63,131 nucleotides of DNA, taken from Leptolinea sp. UBA5203. GTDB lineage: Bacteria; Chloroflexota; Anaerolineae; Anaerolineales; Anaerolineaceae. Position numbers and translations under genes: made by a program. Under the pieces are notes generated by a model. That model was not told the origin of the DNA. It searched no databases and saw only the letters and a program-made list of their open reading frames with translations. The stretch spans positions 1-63,131 of the forward strand of contig DHVR01000052.1 of NCBI GenBank assembly GCA_002412765.1, read 5' to 3'. Positions 25,734 through 35,089 of this stretch are shown here, piece by piece. The stretch's first letter is position 1. Each line of letters starts with the position of its first letter.

Positions 25734-27055
25734 ATTCTTACCTCTGCTGCATAGGCGTGTCCGTCCAGTTGTTCCGCTAGGGCAATTCGGTTGGCCATGG
25801 GGGCGATTTTCTGAACAGTGGGCTCATCCAGGGCGATGATGCTGATGAAATGGATGAAATCCGTGAGATTGACCGGGGAGGAAAAACGAGCAGAGCCGCT
25901 GGTCGGCATGACGTGGCTGGGGCCGGCGACGTAATCGCCCAGGACCTCACAGGAATTTTCACCGACAAAAATGCCGCCGGCAGCTTGGACTTTCTCTGCC
26001 CACTGCCAGGGATTGACGGTAGAAATGCACATATGTTCCGGGCCGTATTGATTGGCCAGCTCCATGGCTTCGGCCAAATCTTTGGTCAAAATGGCCCCGC
26101 TGCGATTTTCCATGGAGGAGACAATCTCCTCTTTGCGGGAGCGTTGTTGGAACTGCAAGTCAACTTCTTTTTGCACGGCCGCAATCAAAGTATCCGAGGG
26201 GGTCAGCAAAATGGCGGTGGCGAGCAGATCATGTTCTGCCTGAGCCAGCAAATCCGCAGCCACCCACTTGGGATTGGAGCTTTCATCGGCGATGACCACC
26301 GTTTCAGTGGGACCGGAGATGTTATCAATGCCCACGGTGCCGAAGACTTTTTTCTTGGCCAGGGTGACAAATAAATTGCCCGGTCCGAAGATTTTATCAA
26401 CTTTGGGGATACTTTGGGTGCCGTAAGCTAAAGCGCCAATGGCTTGTGCGCCGCCCACACAATACACTTCCTTGATGCCCAGCATGGTGGCAGTTGCCAG
26501 AATGACAGGCGAAATTTTCCCGGTTTTGGAGGAAAGGGGGGTCGCCAGGGCTATTTCAGAAACGCCGGCAACTTGGGCGATGACGGCCGTCATGATGATG
26601 GAGGAAGGTAATGGTGCTGTTCCGGCGGGGATATACAAGCCAACACGTTGAATGGGGCGCACAAATTGCCCTAACATACCGCCGCTTTGCGTAGTGATCC
26701 AGGAGGTGAGGGGCTGCGCCTGATGAAAAGCCCGCACGCGGTCAATGGAGGTCTGTAAGGCTTCTTTGAGTGGAGCTTCCAATTGATTATAAGCATCCTG
26801 AAGGGTTTGAGCTGGCACGCGAACCCCCGTTGCAGGCAGGGGGCCATCAATGGCTTGTGCCCAACGGATGAGGGCAGGGTCGCCTTCCATGCGAATTTCA
26901 TCGAGGATGGCATCTACGGCCTCTGAAGCACTGGTGGGCTTGCCGAACATTTTTTCAAGGCGGGCAAGAACGTAAGGCGGCGCCTGGACATCATCCAGGG
27001 GAATACGTTTAAGGATGGTTTGTTGGGCTTCAAAGGGGGTGAATTTTTTTAACAT
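25730..27055 (-). CDS. hisD: Histidinol dehydrogenase
   Basis: A 441-residue zinc enzyme oxidising L-histidinol to histidine. Visible are GLYIPAGTAPLPSS, CVGGAQAIGALAYGT, KIFGPGN, GPTETVVIADES, QAEHDLLATAIL and GPEHMCIS, carrying the Zn ligands and the catalytic His/Glu region. ATG 27055 follows the hisG stop by nine bases. Length is normal. Confidence 0.97.
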   Translation of the reverse strand: MLKKFTPFEAQQTILKRIPLDDVQAPPYVLARLEKMFGKPTSASEAVDAILDEIRMEGDPALIRWAQAIDGPLPATGVRVPAQTLQDAYNQLEAPLKEALQTSIDRVRAFHQAQPLTSWITTQSGGMLGQFVRPIQRVGLYIPAGTAPLPSSIIMTAVIAQVAGVSEIALATPLSSKTGKISPVILATATMLGIKEVYCVGGAQAIGALAYGTQSIPKVDKIFGPGNLFVTLAKKKVFGTVGIDNISGPTETVVIADESSNPKWVAADLLAQAEHDLLATAILLTPSDTLIAAVQKEVDLQFQQRSRKEEIVSSMENRSGAILTKDLAEAMELANQYGPEHMCISTVNPWQWAEKVQAAGGIFVGENSCEVLGDYVAGPSHVMPTSGSARFSSPVNLTDFIHFISIIALDEPTVQKIAPMANRIALAEQLDGHAYAAEVRI

Positions 27056-27064
27056 GGCTGCTTG

Positions 27065-28096
27065 CTATCCTTTATTATTTTTACGTTCTTGAATGGCTTT
27101 TAACATGGCGGTGTAACGCGGAGGTTCTTCTTCAAAAATGTAGTTCACTGGCATAACCACCACGCCGCTGCCTCCAATGCTCCTTAGCTCGTTAACAGCT
27201 TGGAAAAGTTGATCCTTGCGAACGACGATATTGATGGCGAACCAGTTGGTGTCCCCGCTGCGGCTGAGGATATCGGAGATGGTTGGGCCTTCCAATCCGG
27301 AGATGACATGCTGGCTGCGGATGCGGGTTCCTATTTCTTCGCGCGATTGTCCGCGGACGTTGGCAAACAGGGCGGTATATTCCTTACCACGAATATAAGC
27401 TTCCAGGTATTCGAGCAGCAGGCGTACAATTTCCATGGCTTTCGGTTTGTTTTCGAGGGAATCGAAGTTGGCGATCAAACAAGCCTGGGATTTCAAAATA
27501 ACGCCATCGGGCAGCATGCGCAGACGGTTTTCCTGCAAGGTTTTGCCGGATGAGACCAGGTCTGAAATCATATCGGCGTAGCCAATACTGGGGGCTAATT
27601 CCAACGTGCCTTCTGAAGTAATTAAATGATATTGCAATGCATACGGCTTTAAAAAGGCGGTAGTTAATTCGGGATATTTAGTTGCAATGCGGATCGGCTG
27701 CGGCAAAGTTGATGCATAGTTTATTAATTGCTTGACGGAGGTTACTGAGTCCATGTTTTCTGGCACAGCCAGCGCTAACTTGCATTGACCGAATCCGAGT
27801 TCATCGTGCAAAATCAGAATAGGGTCCTCCGGAACACTGTGTTCCATGACAACATCCAATCCGGTCAGGCCAATATCCACGCTGCCGTCCCGAACGCTGG
27901 AGACAATATCGCCGGGACGCTGGAAGAGAATTTCCAGACCCTCGACGCCAGGGATGGTGGCACGGTACTGGCGAGGATTGGGTTTATACACTTCCAGCCC
28001 GCAGCGGGACAATAAGGCCAGGCTGTCTTCAGCCAAAACGCCTTTGGAAGGTAATGAAAATCGAATGGGTTGATTTGGTGCTTGGTTCTCAGACAT
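27065..28096 (-). CDS. hisG: ATP phosphoribosyltransferase
   Basis: A 343-residue enzyme for the first, feedback-controlled step of histidine synthesis. RFSLPSKGVL is the N-terminus, and VDIGLTGLDV and the ATKYPELT stretch mark the catalytic domain. The long C-terminal part (about 230-343) continues past the catalytic core, longer than short HisG (about 210 residues). No hisZ is present, consistent with a long HisG. ATG 28096 follows GGAGG; an upstream in-frame TTG has no such site. First structural gene behind the attenuator. Confidence 0.95.
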   Translation of the reverse strand: MSENQAPNQPIRFSLPSKGVLAEDSLALLSRCGLEVYKPNPRQYRATIPGVEGLEILFQRPGDIVSSVRDGSVDIGLTGLDVVMEHSVPEDPILILHDELGFGQCKLALAVPENMDSVTSVKQLINYASTLPQPIRIATKYPELTTAFLKPYALQYHLITSEGTLELAPSIGYADMISDLVSSGKTLQENRLRMLPDGVILKSQACLIANFDSLENKPKAMEIVRLLLEYLEAYIRGKEYTALFANVRGQSREEIGTRIRSQHVISGLEGPTISDILSRSGDTNWFAINIVVRKDQLFQAVNELRSIGGSGVVVMPVNYIFEEEPPRYTAMLKAIQERKNNKG

Positions 28097-28108
28097 AGTC
28101 CTCCAAAA

Positions 28109-28136
28109 CAAAAAACCCCCGGGAAATCCCGGGGGT
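28109..28136 (-). terminator. his attenuator terminator
   Basis: Minus strand AACCCCCGGGA-TTT-CCCGGGGGTT followed by TTTT, located between the leader peptide stop (28171) and hisG. The very stable GC stem, placed before the first structural gene, fits a transcription attenuator. I could not find an equally strong competing antiterminator by eye. Confidence 0.92.
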
Positions 28137-28170
28137 TGATAGAGCGATCATCAAAACGCAAACAAGCCGC

Positions 28171-28236
28171 CTACGGGGTTCCGTTGGGGAGATTCATACC
28201 ATGATGATGATGCAAAGATACGATTTTTGTTTCCAT
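28171..28236 (-). CDS. hisL: his operon leader peptide with four consecutive His codons
   Basis: A 21-codon open frame upstream of hisG. It begins METKIVSL, has four consecutive CAT histidine codons at positions 9-12, and ends GMNLPNGTP followed by TAG. The attenuator terminator starts 35 bp later. In known his operons, ribosome stalling at leader His codons prevents terminator formation when charged tRNA-His is scarce. No Shine-Dalgarno precedes the ATG, and the predicted transcription start is one or two bases upstream, so translation would be leaderless. Confidence 0.88.
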   Translation of the reverse strand: METKIVSLHHHHGMNLPNGTP

Positions 28237-28244
28237 TAGGTGAA

Positions 28245-28273
28245 ACTATATCAGGCCTATCGTTTTTTGTCAA
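28245..28273 (-). promoter_or_regulatory. his operon promoter
   Basis: Consensus-like sigma-70 promoter on the minus strand: TTGACA (28268-28273), 17-bp spacer, TATAGT (28245-28250). The expected start falls at about 28237-28239, essentially at the leader-peptide ATG. Confidence 0.85.
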
Positions 28274-28387
28274 CATTTATTTATGCAAAATTCCTTGCAT
28301 AATTGTCAGGCAAATTGCAAAATAATTTATATGAAATAAGAATAAAATACAGTATCCAAAATATCCAAAAATCCAAGGAAAATATAT

Positions 28388-31357
28388 TTGAATATCAATC
28401 CGACAGCCAGACAAACATCAGAAAATTTACCCATTAACCGGGTTTTATTCTCTACTATTGAGCAACAAAAGAAGTTTATTGTATTAATCTTCTACGTTGC
28501 CCTTGGTTTTGTGGTTACTTTACTATTTATTGATATTTACTATTATTTAAACCATACGCTTATACTGGATACAGCCTTTTGGATACGGCAAATTGCCAAT
28601 ATCCTGATTATATGTCACGCAATCTTGATCCATTATCGTTATACTTCCTTTCTCCTGCTCAGTCTTTCCATCATTATGAACTGTGCTATTCTCTACTTGT
28701 CGTTCTTTAGTAATTATTTTCCCTCTGAATATTTTGCAATATTAACTATCCTTCCCACAGCTTTTGTCAGTATCTTTTATGAACGAAAACTTTCCCAGTG
28801 GTTTGTTTCAATCTCCTGCGTGATTTTTCTGATTGGTTTTTTGTTGTTTGTTGGTCACAACCAAATTTGGAATACCATTTTAATCACCACTATATTTGCC
28901 GTGATAAGTTTGGTCATCTATTTACAAAACCCTTCCATCCATTTCCTGCAAAAGATGAATGACACACGTGAGACCCATTACTTTGAAATGCTGCGTCTCG
29001 TTTATGATGGCATTGCTTATTGTCAGGAAGATTTGATCATCGACGCGGATGATGGATTTTACAACTTGTTTAAAATTCCACCGGAATACCAAAGAGAGTT
29101 GTATCTTACCGACATTCTAATGCCCGAGTCACAATCTGTTGTATTTGAAGCCTTACATCAGAGACAATCGATGATGACACAGGGGTTGGGCAAGAGGTTT
29201 GATGGGACTATTGTCCCAATCGAAATGAACATGGTCAGTCAGAGAGTCAATAAACTACAGTATACTGTTCTTGCGATTCATGATGCATCCCGGCAATTGA
29301 GTGCTGAAATTGCTATCCAAAGAAAAAATGAAGAGCTGCTCATGATCAACCGGATTAGTCAGGCGGTAAACTCCTCGCTTTCTCTGGGAGAAGTATTATC
29401 CACTGTACTTGAAGAGTCCCAGGAGATTTATCGCAACCGATCTTCTTCCTTGTGGTTATTGGACGACAATCAGGAATATTTTGTATGTGTTAATGCCAAA
29501 GGAACACAGGCAAGCAAAAAAATTGGGAAACGGGTCAATACGCATACAGGGTTATTTCAAGAAGTATTGAAAAACCAGGAGCCCATGTTTATTGAAAACA
29601 TTCTACAAGATGATTTGCTTGGTGTAATCAAGAACACAGATCATGGATTTGATGTCATAGCTATTTTGATCTTACCTATCGTGTTTCAAGGGAAGATTAT
29701 TGGATTATTGCAGTTTTTAGATGATCGGGTGAATATTTTACATAAGGAAGATATTGAAGTCCTGAAGTCCATTGCAGCTAATTCGGCCATTGCCATCCAT
29801 AATGCCCGTCAGTTCGAACAATTGGCAGGGGACCAACAACGTTGGAGAACGCTGCAGATCATCAGCCAACGAATTAATGCCTGCCTGCAACCGAAAGAGA
29901 TCTACCGATCCATAACGGATAATATCAGTGATATTTTGCAATTTGATTATTTTATAATTGCCCTGCGGAATAATGAAATCGGTGGATATGATATTGTGCA
30001 TAAGGTCGATCGTGAGAAGGACTTACCGGGGCATCACCTTAATGAAGGCACTGGAATGACGGCGCATGTCATTGAAAATGCCAAGTCATTATTAATTGAT
30101 AATTTCCCTGAAACTCAGGCGGAAGATTTCAAAGTTCTACGTATTGATGAGACAGACCATCAAACGCGGTCTGTATTATCCGTTCCATTGATTCGAGGGG
30201 CAAAAGTCATTGGCATGTTATCCGCTCAGAGCTATCTGAAAAATCTGTATCAATCAGCGGATATGAAAATGTTGGAATTGGTAGCAGCACATTCAGTCAT
30301 AGCGTTGGATAATGCCCGCCACTATCAAGAAGCTTTGGAGTCTGCCCGCTTGCGTGACACCATTTATCTCATCGGTCAGGAGATCAATTCCAGATTGAAT
30401 CCAGATCAAGTCTACGAGACGATCTATAAAGCACTACTAAAGGTGATTCCATTGGATTTCATGTTTATTTCATCTGTGGATCATGATAAACAATTGCAAC
30501 TTTTCCATTATTTTAAAGATAAAGAAATAAATGAGATTCAGAAACCATTTTCAGCCCCAATTGATCAGGGTGTATCAGGGTATGTTATTAAAACAGGAAA
30601 GTCATTCAGGACAGGTGATTTTACAAAGGTAAAAATTGATGGCTATGAATATGTGCATTTAGGGGAGAAAGAGCATGTCACCCATTCCTTGATTTTCGTA
30701 CCACTCATTAGGGGTTCTGTAGTGACCGGGCTGATCTCGGTTCAGGCGAAAGCGACAGATGTATTCACCGCATATCATCAAACCTTGGTAGAACTCATAG
30801 CTCCCTATGCAACTTCAGCCTTGGAGAATGCCTGGTTGTTCAGCAAAATCGAAACGCTGGCTATTACGGATGAACTCTCCGGAGTATATAATCGCCATCA
30901 CTTCAACCATGTCCTCAAACAGGAATTTGAACGCAGTGTGCGGTATGAGCGTCCCTTATCCCTGATCATCATTGATATCGATAATTTCAAGGATATCAAT
31001 GATCAATATGGGCATATCTGTGGAGATGATGTTATCCGCCAATATGGGGCAATGTTAAACGAAAATGTACGAACAACCGATATTTTGGCCAGGTTTGGGG
31101 GAGATGAATTTGCAATTATTATGCCCGAAACAAATGCTCAACAAGCTCTGGCTGTGACCCGGAAAATTGAATCCTTATGTAATCAACGCAAATTCAATCT
31201 CGGTCATGATGAGATTTCCGTAACCATTAGTATTGGCCTGGCTGAGATAATTCGGAGTGTGGATTTAAAACCGGAAGATTTGATTCACAAAGCCGATCAT
31301 GCCATGTATCAAGCAAAAAAACAAGGCAGAAGCAGAACAGTTCTTTTTGAGAATTAA
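28388..31357 (+). CDS. Membrane PAS/multi-GAF diguanylate cyclase
   Basis: A 989-residue signalling protein. About six membrane segments span residues 28-180. A PAS-like domain follows (about 195-305), then three GAF-type domains (about 320-480, 490-640, 650-810). The C-terminal GGDEF domain has the intact active site RFGGDEFAIIMPE (GGDEF at 904-908). An RTTD inhibitory I-site lies five residues upstream, so product feedback is likely. It would make c-di-GMP, opposing the HD-GYP protein of the window. Start is TTG 28388 after AAGGAA. Divergent from the his operon. Confidence 0.9.
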   Translation: MNINPTARQTSENLPINRVLFSTIEQQKKFIVLIFYVALGFVVTLLFIDIYYYLNHTLILDTAFWIRQIANILIICHAILIHYRYTSFLLLSLSIIMNCAILYLSFFSNYFPSEYFAILTILPTAFVSIFYERKLSQWFVSISCVIFLIGFLLFVGHNQIWNTILITTIFAVISLVIYLQNPSIHFLQKMNDTRETHYFEMLRLVYDGIAYCQEDLIIDADDGFYNLFKIPPEYQRELYLTDILMPESQSVVFEALHQRQSMMTQGLGKRFDGTIVPIEMNMVSQRVNKLQYTVLAIHDASRQLSAEIAIQRKNEELLMINRISQAVNSSLSLGEVLSTVLEESQEIYRNRSSSLWLLDDNQEYFVCVNAKGTQASKKIGKRVNTHTGLFQEVLKNQEPMFIENILQDDLLGVIKNTDHGFDVIAILILPIVFQGKIIGLLQFLDDRVNILHKEDIEVLKSIAANSAIAIHNARQFEQLAGDQQRWRTLQIISQRINACLQPKEIYRSITDNISDILQFDYFIIALRNNEIGGYDIVHKVDREKDLPGHHLNEGTGMTAHVIENAKSLLIDNFPETQAEDFKVLRIDETDHQTRSVLSVPLIRGAKVIGMLSAQSYLKNLYQSADMKMLELVAAHSVIALDNARHYQEALESARLRDTIYLIGQEINSRLNPDQVYETIYKALLKVIPLDFMFISSVDHDKQLQLFHYFKDKEINEIQKPFSAPIDQGVSGYVIKTGKSFRTGDFTKVKIDGYEYVHLGEKEHVTHSLIFVPLIRGSVVTGLISVQAKATDVFTAYHQTLVELIAPYATSALENAWLFSKIETLAITDELSGVYNRHHFNHVLKQEFERSVRYERPLSLIIIDIDNFKDINDQYGHICGDDVIRQYGAMLNENVRTTDILARFGGDEFAIIMPETNAQQALAVTRKIESLCNQRKFNLGHDEISVTISIGLAEIIRSVDLKPEDLIHKADHAMYQAKKQGRSRTVLFEN

Positions 31358-31361
31358 AAAG

Positions 31362-31400
31362 TGTGCCCAACGACCTGAGGGGGGCAGGCCGAAGGGCACA
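31362..31400 (+). terminator. Hairpin after the GGDEF gene
   Basis: TGTGCCC (31362-31368) pairs with GGGCACA (31394-31400), with a further CCT/AGG pairing inside. It follows the stop codon by a few bases. There is no strong T run, so termination is probable but not certain. Confidence 0.55.
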
Positions 31401-31419
31401 AATAAATTATACTAAATTT

Positions 31420-31494
31420 TTCATTAAAATGAAATGAGAATTGAATAGCAAATATTCATTTTATTTAAAAAAGTTTTCATTCTTCGATTATAAT
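31420..31494 (+). promoter_or_regulatory. pst promoter with TTCATT repeats (possible Pho box)
   Basis: TATAAT at 31489-31494 has no matching -35 box. Direct TTCATT repeats occur at 31420, 31455 and 31476, the last two 21 bp apart. This is the layout expected of an activator-dependent promoter such as one driven by PhoB. The -10 ends eight bases before the pstS ATG, so the mRNA could be leaderless. Confidence 0.45.
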
Positions 31495-31502
31495 TAGACT
31501 CT

Positions 31503-32399
31503 ATGAAGATAAAAAGATTTCTTCTGCTATCCATTATGATTTTGGTTTGTGTAAGTTGTAAGCCAACCCATTCCGAACAATCAACCTCTGGCTCAGCATC
31601 TGAGCAGGTTTCTTATATTGAAAACAAAGGCTCCGACACCATGGTTAACCTGGCTTTAGCCTGGGCGGAGGCTTATCAGGCTTTGCATCCAGATATTCGT
31701 GTTTCGGTTACCGGTGGTGGATCGGGGACGGGTCTGGCATCATTATCCAACGGGACAGTCAATATTGCCAACGCATCCCGCGAGATTAAATCTGAAGAAA
31801 TTGAGCTAGCTCAAGCAGCAGGATTTACGCCCTATGAAGTTGCGGTGGCTCAAGATGCCATTGCTGTGATTGTCAATCCGGAAAATCCGGTCAGCGAGTT
31901 GACCCTTGATCAAATCTCCCGAATTTATTTGGGTGATATTACAAATTGGCAAGAAGTGGGTGGGGAAGATCGGCCCATTGTACGCCTTTCCAGAGAGACA
32001 AATTCAGGTACCCATGTCTATTTCTTGGAAGCCGTTGTGCGGAAAGGCAACAAAGAGGATAAACGCATCTTCTCTCCGGAAACCTTGTTGCTGCCTTCTT
32101 CCGAAGGAATTATTTCAGAAGTACGGGACAATCCGAATGCCATTGGATACGATGGTCTGGGATATATTATTCCGGAAGTAAAAACCATTGCCATTGCTCC
32201 AGAGGAAGGGGAACCCTATGTTCAGGCTTCCGTTGAGACGGTGACGGATGGTACTTATCCCATCTCCCGCGATTTGTATATGTACTTTCAGGACGAACCT
32301 CAGGGTGTGATTAAAAAGTATTTGGAATGGATTCTATCCCCGGATGCCCAAGCGATTGTCAGTGAGTTGGGATTCGTTCCAGTTAGAGTGAAAGAATAA
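31503..32399 (+). CDS. pstS: Phosphate-binding lipoprotein PstS
   Basis: A 298-residue substrate-binding protein of the high-affinity phosphate ABC importer. A signal peptide with lipobox LVCVSC places the acylated Cys at about 19. The PstS phosphate loops are visible: NKGSDTMVN, TGGGSGTGLASL, NASREIK, SRETNSGTH. First gene of pstSCAB, followed by pstC after about 22 bp. No phoU or phoBR lies in the window. Confidence 0.93.
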   Translation: MKIKRFLLLSIMILVCVSCKPTHSEQSTSGSASEQVSYIENKGSDTMVNLALAWAEAYQALHPDIRVSVTGGGSGTGLASLSNGTVNIANASREIKSEEIELAQAAGFTPYEVAVAQDAIAVIVNPENPVSELTLDQISRIYLGDITNWQEVGGEDRPIVRLSRETNSGTHVYFLEAVVRKGNKEDKRIFSPETLLLPSSEGIISEVRDNPNAIGYDGLGYIIPEVKTIAIAPEEGEPYVQASVETVTDGTYPISRDLYMYFQDEPQGVIKKYLEWILSPDAQAIVSELGFVPVRVKE

Positions 32400-32421
32400 T
32401 CTGATGCAGAAGGTGAGGTAG

Positions 32422-33315
32422 ATGATACGGGAAAAATTTAGCGAAAGGCTGATAACTCGCATCATTCAGGTCGCCGGTTATCTTAGTATTTTGTACATCG
32501 GGTTGATCAGTATCTTTCTTCTGAAAGAAGGCTTGCCAACTCTTTATCATGTTTCTTTATCCGATCTATTTGGTACACGCTGGTATCCCATAGAGTCTTA
32601 TTACGGTATCCTTCCGCTCATGATGGGTTCCATCACCATTACCATTGGAGCGCTGATCCTTGCGGTCCCTTTAGGGGTCGCAACTGCCATTTATATTTCT
32701 GAAATTGCTCCCCCCTGGATGCGTGAGATTCTCAAACCTCTGGTCGAAATTCTGGCTGGTTTCCCTTCGGTTGTGATGGGGTTCATCGGCATTTTGATCT
32801 TATCCCCGTTTCTGCGCGAAGCTTTCAATTTACCCACGGGGCTCTCTGCACTGGCCGGAGCAATTTTGTTAGGCTGGGCCGCCATTCCTACTATTGTCTC
32901 CATCTCAGAAGATGCCATCAATAGTGTTCCGCGTTCGTATCGCGAAGCCTCTCTAGCTTTAGGTTCAACGGAATGGGAGACGATATGGGGCGTTACCCTA
33001 CCTGCAGCCCGCTCCGGTGTGATGACCGCTGTCATGTTAGGCATTGGCCGGGTGATCGGGGAAACCATGACAGTCATGATGGTGACAGGCAATGCGCCAA
33101 TTATGCCGAAAGGGCTGAGCGCCATCTTAATGCCGGTCAGAACTATGACCGCCACCATCGCTTCAGAAATGGGTGAAGTGGCAAATGGCAGCGAACATTA
33201 TCAGGTTTTATTTTTTATTGGCATCGTTTTATTTCTATTCTCGTTCTTGATAAATTATTTGGCCTTCACAATCAGTTCACGCCGTCTGAAACGATCTGAG
33301 AGGTTATTATCATGA
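32422..33315 (+). CDS. pstC: Phosphate ABC transporter permease PstC
   Basis: A 297-residue inner-membrane permease with six hydrophobic segments. The EAA-type cytoplasmic loop (YREASLALGSTEWETIWGVTLPAARSGVMTAVML, in part) contacts the ATPase. GIGRVIGETM is typical of PstC. GAGG precedes ATG by five bases. It pairs with PstA. Confidence 0.93.
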   Translation: MIREKFSERLITRIIQVAGYLSILYIGLISIFLLKEGLPTLYHVSLSDLFGTRWYPIESYYGILPLMMGSITITIGALILAVPLGVATAIYISEIAPPWMREILKPLVEILAGFPSVVMGFIGILILSPFLREAFNLPTGLSALAGAILLGWAAIPTIVSISEDAINSVPRSYREASLALGSTEWETIWGVTLPAARSGVMTAVMLGIGRVIGETMTVMMVTGNAPIMPKGLSAILMPVRTMTATIASEMGEVANGSEHYQVLFFIGIVLFLFSFLINYLAFTISSRRLKRSERLLS

Positions 33316-33326
33316 AAGGAGCCGCC

Positions 33327-34214
33327 ATGCAGCAAGATGAACCTCTCCTGCAATTGACTCCTAATCGTGTTGCGGGATTAAGAAGACAAAAAGCAGGTTT
33401 TTTCCTATTAATGGTGCTCAGTATCATCACAGTAATTCCCATTGTCGTCTTGATACTCTATATGCTAAAACTGGGTCTTCCGGCCATTAGTTGGGAATTT
33501 ATCACCGGATATCCGCGAAATGGGATGCGCGAAGGTGGAATTCTTCCGGCGATTGTAGGCACCTTGTACTTAACCTTGGGTACAGCCTTATTCTCGGTTC
33601 CTCCCGGTATTGCCGCAGCGATTTATCTCTCCGAATATGCCAAAGATACAAAACTCACCCGCATGATCCGCATTGCCATGGTCAACTTATCCGGTATCCC
33701 TTCTGTGGTGTATGGATTATTTGGTTTGGGGCTTTTCGTTCTTTTCTTGAATTTTGGAACCAGCATTCTGGCTGCTTCTTTGACCCTCTCCATTATGACT
33801 TTGCCCATCATCATCAGTACAACAGAAGAAGCTTTACGCGCAGTGCCTAATTCCTTTAGAGTGGTCAGTGTTTCCCTGGGAGCTTCCCGCTGGCAAACCA
33901 TCTGGAAAATTGTCTTGCCCCAAAGTCTACCGGGTATGATTACCGGTGTCATTCTGGGGTTGGAACGCGCGGCTGGCGAAACGGCACCTATCTTGTTTAC
34001 CGGCGCGACATTTTTCTTGCCACGGCTTCCCCAATCTCCATTTGATGCCACCATGGCGCTGCCATATCATTTATATGTCATCTCAACGCAGATTCCAGGC
34101 ATGCCGATTCAGATCCAATATGGGACGGTGCTGGTTTTACTGGTTTTTGTCTTAACCATGAATATTATCGCAACGTTGATCCGCTCACGGGCAAGAGCCA
34201 AACGGCATTGGTGA
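33327..34214 (+). CDS. pstA: Phosphate ABC transporter permease PstA
   Basis: A 295-residue permease with about six membrane segments. The coupling loop (RVVSVSLGASRWQTIWKIVLP) and GLERAAGETAPILFTGA are typical of PstA. I start at ATG 33327 because AAAGGAG lies six bases upstream; an earlier ATG at 33312 overlaps the pstC stop and is the alternative. Confidence 0.92.
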   Translation: MQQDEPLLQLTPNRVAGLRRQKAGFFLLMVLSIITVIPIVVLILYMLKLGLPAISWEFITGYPRNGMREGGILPAIVGTLYLTLGTALFSVPPGIAAAIYLSEYAKDTKLTRMIRIAMVNLSGIPSVVYGLFGLGLFVLFLNFGTSILAASLTLSIMTLPIIISTTEEALRAVPNSFRVVSVSLGASRWQTIWKIVLPQSLPGMITGVILGLERAAGETAPILFTGATFFLPRLPQSPFDATMALPYHLYVISTQIPGMPIQIQYGTVLVLLVFVLTMNIIATLIRSRARAKRHW

Positions 34215-34225
34215 TGGAATAAACC

Positions 34226-34981
34226 ATGGAAAAAATTCGCATTGAAAACTTAAGTATCCGCTACTCTGATGGCAATGAAAGCCTGAGAAACATCAATCTA
34301 AGCCTGGAAGCCAACAAGATTTCTGTTCTGTTTGGCCCCTCCGGCGGCGGAAAATCCACGCTTTTGCGCACCTTAAATCGGCTCAATGATTTAGCCGATG
34401 TGCAAAAAGTCAGTGGCACGGTAACGCTGAATGGCGAGGATATTTTATCCGAAACCGTCAATGTTACTAAATTGCGGCGGAAAGTTGGCATGGTGTTTTC
34501 CCGTCCTGTGGCGCTGCCTCTATCCATCTATGATAATGTTGCTTATGGTCTGGTGATGGCGGGTGAAAAGGACCGTAAGGTATTGGATGCTGCCGTTGAA
34601 CAAGCCTTGACTCAAGCTTATGTCTGGGACGAAGTCTACGATCGTTTGAAAGATCCCGCTCACGCCCTTTCAGGCGGTCAGCAGCAGCGGGTGTGCCTGG
34701 CTAGAGTTTTAGCTCTAGAACCGGAAGTGATTTTGCTGGACGAACCCACCTCAGCTCTGGATCCGGTATCTACGGCGAAAATTGAACAAACTCTGCAGGA
34801 ATTAAAAAAAGAATTTACTATCATCCTGGTGCCGCATAATACCCAGCAAGCCGCCCGGGTGGCAGATTTTGCAGCCTTCTTTTTGCAAGGCGAACTCATC
34901 GAGACTGGCGAAGGGGAAAAATTGTTTGCTTTTCCAAAGGATAAACGGACAGAAGAATACATTGAAGGTCGTTTTGGCTAG
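34226..34981 (+). CDS. pstB: Phosphate ABC transporter ATPase PstB with changed Q-loop
   Basis: A 251-residue ABC ATPase. Walker A is GPSGGGKST, the signature LSGGQQQRVCLARVLA, Walker B VILLDEPTSALDP, and the H-loop His is in VPHNTQQAARVAD. The region that reads GMVFQ-P-FPMSIYDNV in typical PstB reads GMVFSRPVALPLSIYDNV. The Q-loop glutamine, which couples ATP hydrolysis to the permeases, is therefore replaced by serine. All other motifs are intact. Position after pstA supports PstB. Confidence 0.9.
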   Translation: MEKIRIENLSIRYSDGNESLRNINLSLEANKISVLFGPSGGGKSTLLRTLNRLNDLADVQKVSGTVTLNGEDILSETVNVTKLRRKVGMVFSRPVALPLSIYDNVAYGLVMAGEKDRKVLDAAVEQALTQAYVWDEVYDRLKDPAHALSGGQQQRVCLARVLALEPEVILLDEPTSALDPVSTAKIEQTLQELKKEFTIILVPHNTQQAARVADFAAFFLQGELIETGEGEKLFAFPKDKRTEEYIEGRFG

Positions 34982-35089
34982 GCCTGCCTGTGGTAAAATT
35001 TCTGGTACTATTTGGATTCATCTGCTAGGCGAAATGCTTAGCAGTTTTCTTAAAAAATAAACGAATAATTCATATCGAAGGTCATCCCT

